64,000 nucleotides of DNA from Pleomorphomonas oryzae DSM 16300 (GTDB lineage Bacteria; Pseudomonadota; Alphaproteobacteria; Rhizobiales; Pleomorphomonadaceae). A model generated the notes under the pieces. The model was not told the origin of the DNA, did not search any database, and saw only the letters and a program-made list of their open reading frames with translations. A program made the translations under genes and the position numbers. The number at the start of each line of letters is the position of its first letter. The stretch's first letter is position 1. Shown one piece after another: positions 58,668 through 64,000 of this stretch. The stretch covers positions 48,126-112,125 of the forward strand of contig NZ_KE383965.1 of assembly GCF_000422965.1 (NCBI RefSeq), given 5' to 3'.

Positions 58668-59971
58668 CCGCGATGAGAAACGCCCGGCTCGACGCCAAGA
58701 CCTACCGCACCTATGTCGACATCCTGAAAAAGGAGCTGGTTCCGGCGCTCGGCTGCACCGAGCCGATCGCCGTGGCCTATGCCGCCGCCTATGCCACCGC
58801 CGTGCTGAAGCAACGGCCAGAGAGGGTGGAGGTGGAGCGGGCGGAAGCCTGGTGCAGCGGCAACATCGTCAAGAACGTCAAGGGCGTGGTGGTGCCCAAG
58901 ACCGGCGGGCTCAAGGGCATCGACGCGGCGGCCATCGCCGGCATCGTCGGTGGCGACGCCAAGGCCGGCATGCAGGTGCTGGAGGCGGTGAAGGACGGCC
59001 AGCAGGCGGAGATCCGCCGGCTGCTCACCGAGGGCTTCTGCCGCACGCATCTGCTCCTGGGCGACGAGACGCTGCACATCATCGTCAAGGTGTTCGCCGG
59101 CGACGCCTCGGCCGAGGTGTCGATCAAGGGCTCGCACACCAACATCTGCCGCGTGGTCCGCGACGGCGAGGTGCTGGTCGACCGGGACACGGCCGCCAAG
59201 CAGGTGGCGGCAGACGAGCCGTCGCTCCTCAATGTGCGCGACATCATCACCTTCGCCGACACGGTGAAGCTCGAGGATATCGCGCCGATCATCGCCGAGC
59301 AGATCGACAAGAACACCCGCATCTCCGAGGAAGGGCTGAGCGGCCACTATGGCGTCGGCGTCGGCCGGACGCTGCTGAAATACGCCGGCACCGACCTCCG
59401 GACGCGGGCCAAGGCGCGGGCGGCGGCCGGCAGCGATGCCCGGATGAGCGGCTGCGCCCTGCCGGTGATCATCAACTCGGGCAGCGGCAACCAGGGCATG
59501 ACCGCGTCGCTCCCGGTGATCACCTATGCCGAGGAGCTGGAGGTGGGCCACGACCGGCTCTACCGGGCGCTGGTGCTCTCCAACCTGATCGCCATCCACC
59601 AGAAGACGTCGATCGGCAAGCTTTCCGCCTTCTGCGGCGCGGTGAGTGCCGCCTGCGGGGCGGGGGCTGCCATCACCTACATGCTGGGCGGCGACTATGA
59701 GGCGATCTCGCGGACGATCACCAATGCCATCGGCAATGTCGGCGGCATCGTCTGCGACGGCGCCAAGCCGTCCTGCGCCGCCAAGATCGCCTCGGCGGTC
59801 GACGCGGCGATCATGGCCCATCACCTCGCGGTCGAGGGGCAGGCCTTCTCCGACGGCGAGGGGCTGGTGACCGGCGATGTCGAGGGCACCATCGCCAACA
59901 TCGGCCAGGTGGCCAGCAAGGGGATGAAGTCCACCGACCTGGAGATCCTCCGTTTAATGGTTGGAGGGTGA
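58664..59971 (+). CDS. cyuA: L-cysteine desulfidase family (CyuA/YhaM-like)
   Basis: 435 residues. ELVPALGCTEPIAVAYAAAYA is the family entry. Cluster-type cysteines lie in GCTEP, MSGCALP, FCGAVSAACGAG and VCDGAKPSCAAK, with the serine-dehydratase-like INSGSGNQGMTASLPV. CyuA-type enzymes break L-cysteine into pyruvate, ammonia and sulfide through a [4Fe-4S] cluster. It overlaps the ATC hydrolase stop by four bases; ATG 58673 is a possible alternative start. It is the central enzyme of the operon. Confidence 0.88.
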   Translation: MTAMRNARLDAKTYRTYVDILKKELVPALGCTEPIAVAYAAAYATAVLKQRPERVEVERAEAWCSGNIVKNVKGVVVPKTGGLKGIDAAAIAGIVGGDAKAGMQVLEAVKDGQQAEIRRLLTEGFCRTHLLLGDETLHIIVKVFAGDASAEVSIKGSHTNICRVVRDGEVLVDRDTAAKQVAADEPSLLNVRDIITFADTVKLEDIAPIIAEQIDKNTRISEEGLSGHYGVGVGRTLLKYAGTDLRTRAKARAAAGSDARMSGCALPVIINSGSGNQGMTASLPVITYAEELEVGHDRLYRALVLSNLIAIHQKTSIGKLSAFCGAVSAACGAGAAITYMLGGDYEAISRTITNAIGNVGGIVCDGAKPSCAAKIASAVDAAIMAHHLAVEGQAFSDGEGLVTGDVEGTIANIGQVASKGMKSTDLEILRLMVGG

Positions 59972-60077
59972 ATTCGAGAATTTACAGGAAGAGTAGCGAA
60001 TTACTCGGGCTCAATACGTAGAGCCGAAGAGACCAGTTTTCCCATCGAAGTAAAAAACCTAAAACGTGGAGTGCATG

Positions 60078-61202
60078 ATGGAAAAATCCCTAAACCTGAA
60101 GAAGATCATTCTTCTTTCCGGCGCCTTGTCGGCCTACTGGATCGGCTCCGGCTTCTCGACCGGCCAGGAGATCCTGCAATTCTTCTCCAGCAGCGGCACC
60201 AACGGGCTGATCGCCGCCATGATCTTCATGGTGATCACCTGCGTTCTGACCTTCCTGCTGTTCAGCATCGGTCAGAAGAAGCAGTTCGCCAACCCCTATG
60301 ACGTGTTCGAGCATTACTGCGGCAAGTACGTCGGCCAAGTCTACATCTGGTACAGCGTTGCCCTGATCTACGGCATCATGGTCGTCATGCTGGCCGGCGC
60401 CGGCGCCACCCTTCACCAGTATTTCCAGTTGCCGACCTACGCGGGGATCTGGATCATCGGCCTGCTCGCCTTGGGTACGACGTTGCTCGGCGTTGAAAAG
60501 CTGATCAACATCATCGGCACGATCGGGCCGGTCAAGATTGTGTTCATGGTCATCGTCGGTTGCGCCGGCCTCTATACGCTGTCGCAGCAGACGGGCCTCC
60601 TCAGCGAAGCCAACGCGGCGATGCCGACGCTGGGCTTCAACTACGCCTCTTCCAACTGGGCCTGGTCGGGCGCGCTCTACGCCTTCCTGGCGCTGATCGT
60701 CAGCATACCCTTCCAAGTGGCTTGCGGCGCCTCGGCCGGCAGCCTGAAAGAGGCGCGTGTGTCGGCGCTGGTGGGTGTTGCCGGCTTCACGCTGGCCATC
60801 GTCATGCTGGTGATCGCCGAGCTGGTCTACTACAAGCTGATCGTCGGCCAGCAGGTTCCGACGCTGGCCATCACCAACGCCATCTCGCCGGTGCTGGGCT
60901 TCATCTTCACCGTGCTGATCGTGCTGTGCATCTACTCGGCGGTCGCCTCGTTCCTGTTGATGACCGTCCGCAAGTTCGCCGCCGACAAGACCATGAAGTT
61001 CAACCTGATCGCCACGGTGCTCGCCGCCGTCGGCATCGTATTCGGCGGCATCCTGCCGTTCGACAAGCTGGTGAACATCCTGTTCCCGTTCGCCGGCTAC
61101 TCGGCGATCGTCTTCGCCTGCTTCATGATCTACAAGGAGTTCATCTCCAAGAAGGTCGATGACGCGGTACCCGCCGCCGCCGTCATCGAGAAGGCCAAGT
61201 AA
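60078..61202 (+). CDS. YkvI-family membrane permease
   Basis: 374 residues from ATG 60078 (GGAG 6 bases upstream). About ten membrane segments; the start LNLKKIILLSGALSAYWIGSGFSTGQEILQFFSSSG is the unwound-helix substrate region seen in APC/BCCT-like carriers of the YkvI type. It lies downstream of the cysteine desulfidase after a 106-base gap with no terminator, so it is probably in the same transcript and imports a thiazoline, cysteine or related amino acid. The substrate is inference. Confidence 0.82.
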   Translation: MEKSLNLKKIILLSGALSAYWIGSGFSTGQEILQFFSSSGTNGLIAAMIFMVITCVLTFLLFSIGQKKQFANPYDVFEHYCGKYVGQVYIWYSVALIYGIMVVMLAGAGATLHQYFQLPTYAGIWIIGLLALGTTLLGVEKLINIIGTIGPVKIVFMVIVGCAGLYTLSQQTGLLSEANAAMPTLGFNYASSNWAWSGALYAFLALIVSIPFQVACGASAGSLKEARVSALVGVAGFTLAIVMLVIAELVYYKLIVGQQVPTLAITNAISPVLGFIFTVLIVLCIYSAVASFLLMTVRKFAADKTMKFNLIATVLAAVGIVFGGILPFDKLVNILFPFAGYSAIVFACFMIYKEFISKKVDDAVPAAAVIEKAK

Positions 61203-61227
61203 CCTCTCCTACGAAGCCTTCCTCGCG

Positions 61228-61257
61228 GGTTCCCCGTGGCTCCAGCCATAGGGGACC
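61228..61257. terminator. Convergent terminator hairpin
   Basis: GGTTCCCC and GGGGACC, with an inner TGGCT/AGCCA, form a near-continuous stem between the permease and MFS genes, which converge. No strong T-run on either side. Confidence 0.65.
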
Positions 61258-61278
61258 TGCTTGTCGTTTGGTAGGGTG

Positions 61279-62568
61279 TCACGCGCCCTCGGCCAGCGCG
61301 CCGATGCGCAGCGTGGCGATCAGCGTCAGGCCGAGCAGGGCGGAGACGAGGCCGACGATGGCCGGCCAGCCGCCGAGGCTCCACACCCAGCCTCCCCCTG
61401 AGCCCATGCTGGAGGAGCCGGCGTAATAGGCGAGGAGGTAGAGCGAGGAGGCGTGGCCCTTGGAACCGCGCGCCAGCCGCCCCACCCAGCCGCTGGCGAC
61501 GGCGTGGATGATGAAGAAGCCGCCGGTGACGCCGACGAGGCCGAGCACGATCATGACGAGCGAGGACGACAGCGTCATCAGCGTGCCCGCGGCCATGACG
61601 GCGACGCCGGAGAGCTGGGCCGGCATCCGCCCGTAGCGGTCGGCCAAGACGCCGGCCAAAGGCGAGGCGAAGACGCCGGAGATGTAGACCAGGAAGATGG
61701 CGCTGATGGCGCCCGGCGACAGGCCGAAGGGATCGTCTGATAGCCGGAAGGTCAGGTAGTTGAAGGTGGCGACGAAGCTGCCGAGCGCCAGGAAGCCGCA
61801 GAGGAAGACCAGCGGCAGGCCGGGGGTGGCAAGATGGCCGAGCCAGGTGCGGCCATGGTCGGCGAAGCTCATGCCCTTGCGGCGGATGAAGTGGCGCGAG
61901 GGTGGCAGCAGGAGGGCAAAGCCGATGGCGGCGATCAGGTCGAGCCCGCCGAGCACCGTCAGCGCCGTGCGCCAGGAGCAGATTTCCAGGAGCAGGCCGA
62001 CGCCGACGCGGCCGGCCATGCCGCCGAAGGCGACGCCGCCGACGTAAAGGCCCATGGCGGTGCCGAGGCAGCGCGGGTCGATCTCCTCGGCCAGATAGGC
62101 CATGGCCACGGCCGGCACGCCGCCCAGGATGAAGCCCTCGGCGGCGCGCAGCGCCAAGAGCAGGTGCCAGTCGGGCGACAGTGCCGCGCCGATGTGGCAG
62201 AGCGCCGCGCCGAGCATGGACCAGAACATCATGCCGCGCCGGCCGAAGCTCTCGGAAAAGGCGCCGGCCAGCATGATGGCGACGGCGAGGCTGCCGGTGG
62301 TCAGCGACAGCGCCAGCGAGCTTTCCGCCGGGCTGACGCCATAGTGCTGCACCAGGCTCGGCAGTAGCGGCTGGATGGCATAGAGCAGCGAGAAGGTGGA
62401 GAAGCCGGCGAGGAACAGCGCCAGGGAGATGCGGCGATAGGCGGCGCTGCCCTTGACGACATAGGTCTTCTCTGGGGTCTTTTCTGGGGCCGTCTCGGCC
62501 GGCTTTTGGGGTGGTGTATCGGGGGTGGTGTCAGTGGGGAAAGCTTCGAGGGGGGAGGCGAGTGTCAT
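61279..62568 (-). CDS. MFS transporter (YnfM-like)
   Basis: 429 residues, about 12 membrane segments after a 35-residue Pro/Thr-rich cytoplasmic N-terminus. The MFS A-type motif is in GAFSESFGRRG and ADRYGRMPAQL, and the region AAEGFILGGVPAVAMAYLAEEI is typical of the YnfM/DHA1 group of drug or metabolite exporters. It is divergent from a LysR regulator, the same pairing as ynfM-ynfL in enterobacteria. The exported compound is unknown. Confidence 0.88.
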   Translation of the reverse strand: MTLASPLEAFPTDTTPDTPPQKPAETAPEKTPEKTYVVKGSAAYRRISLALFLAGFSTFSLLYAIQPLLPSLVQHYGVSPAESSLALSLTTGSLAVAIMLAGAFSESFGRRGMMFWSMLGAALCHIGAALSPDWHLLLALRAAEGFILGGVPAVAMAYLAEEIDPRCLGTAMGLYVGGVAFGGMAGRVGVGLLLEICSWRTALTVLGGLDLIAAIGFALLLPPSRHFIRRKGMSFADHGRTWLGHLATPGLPLVFLCGFLALGSFVATFNYLTFRLSDDPFGLSPGAISAIFLVYISGVFASPLAGVLADRYGRMPAQLSGVAVMAAGTLMTLSSSLVMIVLGLVGVTGGFFIIHAVASGWVGRLARGSKGHASSLYLLAYYAGSSSMGSGGGWVWSLGGWPAIVGLVSALLGLTLIATLRIGALAEGA

Positions 62569-62664
62569 GAACCAAATCCAGTTGCGGCGCGCACCCTACT
62601 CCCCGGCGTGTTATAGATCGTCGGCAATTTACTTCATTCAGCTATCACATTATTCTATACCTTG

Positions 62665-63606
62665 ATGGACATCTCCCAGCTGCGCACTTTCGCCCTCGTC
62701 GCCGATCTCGGCAGCCTCAACAAGGCGTCGGGGCGGCTGCGCATCGCCCAGCCGGCGCTCTCCCGCCAGATCCGCCTGATGGAGGAGGAACTGGGCGTGC
62801 GGCTGTTCGAGCGGCACGGCCGCGGCATGCGGTTGACCGACCACGGCATCGCGGCACTCGATCATGCCCGGCATATCCTGGGCGAGCTCGAAGACATGCG
62901 CGCGGCGGTGGGCGGGCCGGAGGCCGGCATGGTCGGCAGCGTATCGGTGGGGCTGTCGCCCACCATCTCCAACGCCTTGTCGGTGCCGCTGGTCGCCGCC
63001 TTTCGTCAGGCCCATCCGGCGGTCAGGGTGCGCATCGTCACCTCCTACACCGGCTATCTGCTGGACAGCCTGTTCCGGGGCGATATCGACGCGGCCATCC
63101 TCTACAGCGCCAGGGCCAACCAGGTGCTCAGGACCGAGCCGATCCTGTCGGAAAACCTGTTCCTGATCGGTCCGGTCAGCGCCGATCTCAGCCCCGAACG
63201 CCCGGTGGAATTCAGGGAGCTCGCGGCGCTGCCGCTGCTCTTGCCGAGCCGCGGCCACGACCTCCGGGCGGTCGTCGAGGACTGCGCGCGGCAGGCCGGC
63301 ATCGACATCGACGTGGTGGTGGAGGTGGATGGCTATGGCTCGCTGAAGGAGCTGGTGGGGGCGGGCTACGGCTACACCATCATGCCGGCGACCGCCTTCG
63401 AGCGGGAGCCGACGGCCGGCGACTTCCGCCGCGCTCCGCTCGTCAACCCCGCGCCGGTGCGCCAACTGGCGCTCTGCTATCCGCGCGACCGGCGCGTTTC
63501 GCGGGCGGCGCTGTTTGCCGGCGAGGTGATGAAGGAGAAGATGATCGGACTGGTGCGCGAGGGCACCTGGAACGGCACGCTGCTCACCGAGGCGGACCGG
63601 CCCTGA
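62665..63606 (+). CDS. LysR-family transcriptional regulator
   Basis: 313 residues from ATG 62665; the preceding TTG adds one residue. The HTH is DISQLRTFALVADLGSLNKASGRLRIAQPALSRQIRLMEEELGVRLFERHGRGMRLT, followed by the type II periplasmic-binding-like effector domain (SVSVGLSPTISNALSVPLVAAFRQAHP). It probably controls the divergent MFS gene through the 96-base gap, which contains an AT-rich TTATTCTAT stretch. No inducer can be deduced. Confidence 0.9.
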   Translation: MDISQLRTFALVADLGSLNKASGRLRIAQPALSRQIRLMEEELGVRLFERHGRGMRLTDHGIAALDHARHILGELEDMRAAVGGPEAGMVGSVSVGLSPTISNALSVPLVAAFRQAHPAVRVRIVTSYTGYLLDSLFRGDIDAAILYSARANQVLRTEPILSENLFLIGPVSADLSPERPVEFRELAALPLLLPSRGHDLRAVVEDCARQAGIDIDVVVEVDGYGSLKELVGAGYGYTIMPATAFEREPTAGDFRRAPLVNPAPVRQLALCYPRDRRVSRAALFAGEVMKEKMIGLVREGTWNGTLLTEADRP

Positions 63607-63733
63607 CGCGCTGGCCGGCGTGAGGCTCTGCTGTCCTATTCCGGCAGTTGATGCGCATGCTTCTTTCGGCGAGCGGCGGGAACTGTTGCGCGGCGCGCGC
63701 GGTTGTCTAGTCCTTCGGGTTGGAGATGCGATG

Positions 63734-64000
63734 ATGGACGAGTTCGAGGGCGGATGCCTGTGCGGCGCCGTGCGGCTCAAGGCAACCGGGCGGCCCTATC
63801 GGGTGGGGCTCTGCCACTGCGTCGACTGTCGCAAGCATACCGGGGCGCTGTTCCATGCCTCGGCGATCTTTCCCGAGGATGCCGTGGTGATCGAGGGCGA
63901 GACCTCCGACTACAAGGGCCGGCATTTCTGCCCGCGCTGCGGCTCGTCGGTGTTTGGCAGGAGCGGCGACGAGATCGAGGTGAGCCTCGGCGCGCTCGAC
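63734..64000 (+). CDS. GFA-family zinc protein, cut by the window end
   Basis: The first 89 residues are present. GGCLCGAVRL, GLCHCVDCRKHTGALF and HFCPRCGSSVF supply the zinc cysteines of the GFA (glutathione-dependent formaldehyde-activating enzyme/centromere V) family. GGAG lies 8 bases before this ATG; an adjoining ATG at 63731 is also possible. Most members of this family have unknown substrates, so formaldehyde activation should not be assumed. The C-terminus lies outside the window. Confidence 0.85.
   Translation, partial: MDEFEGGCLCGAVRLKATGRPYRVGLCHCVDCRKHTGALFHASAIFPEDAVVIEGETSDYKGRHFCPRCGSSVFGRSGDEIEVSLGALD

Overview
The window looks like chromosome of a GC-rich alphaproteobacterium, probably of the order Hyphomicrobiales. 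The reasons are the family content (DctP/Q/M TRAP operon, BTLCP peptidase, Rrf2 and HxlR regulators, PRC-barrel and PPK2 stress genes) and the dense interspersed palindromic repeats. No rRNA, tRNA, CRISPR array or intact transposase gene was seen. Several stretches are clearly AT-richer than the rest and look acquired: the tailspike at 8.5-10.7 kb, 20.6-21.1 kb, 43.7-45.4 kb and 49.5-50.1 kb.

Layout. 0.1-10.7 kb is a reduced podovirus-type prophage: large terminase, small connector-associated protein, portal, Bbp19-like protein, scaffold, major capsid, Bbp16-like cement, linker and tailspike. No integrase, replication, tail-tube or lysis gene is visible. A reverse-oriented toxin-antitoxin cassette lies between terminase and portal, and the last codons of the terminase are repeated on its far side. 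10.7-15 kb holds an HxlR/SDR pair and an FMN-binding/GAF sensor cluster beside a hemerythrin. 15.7-20.4 kb is a gluconate-type module (gntK-dctQ-dctM-dctP) with a divergent LacI-family repressor and matching operators. 20.6-32 kb is mixed: small exported proteins, DUF805, Dabb, BTLCP, a stray phage-like protein, a LysR/quinone reductase pair, GNAT, a solo HigA beside a toxin stub, an Rrf2-reductase-methyltransferase operon, a lipoprotein and a SEC-C protein.

32-43.7 kb is a run of regulator/oxidoreductase pairs (HxlR with OYE, TetR with SDR, MarR with an F420-type reductase, HxlR with a RibD-type reductase, HxlR with NmrA), broken by toxin-antitoxin remnants, a RES-domain protein and an AbiEii-type nucleotidyltransferase with a small partner. 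43.7-45.4 kb is an AT-rich island of two small proteins and a membrane-anchored hydrolase. 45.6-49.2 kb holds rcnRA nickel/cobalt efflux, a PRC-barrel protein and PPK2.

50.4-61.2 kb contains a sigma-54 activator, an unusual two-gene operon (342-residue unknown protein plus a pentapeptide/10xTPR protein), a solo XRE regulator, and a putative sigma-54-driven operon for thiazoline/cysteine breakdown (ATC hydrolase, cysteine desulfidase, YkvI-type permease). 61.3-63.6 kb is a divergent MFS/LysR pair, and a GFA-family gene runs off the right edge.

A MITE-like repeat of about 160-270 bp recurs through the window as some ten two-armed copies plus solo halves and scars. In most copies the two hairpin arms match each other but differ from other copies. 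The strongest leads for something undescribed are the TPR/pentapeptide operon, the covarying repeat with its nested palindrome, the small AT-rich island with a hairpin between the Shine-Dalgarno sequence and the start codon, and the inferred sigma-54 cysteine circuit.
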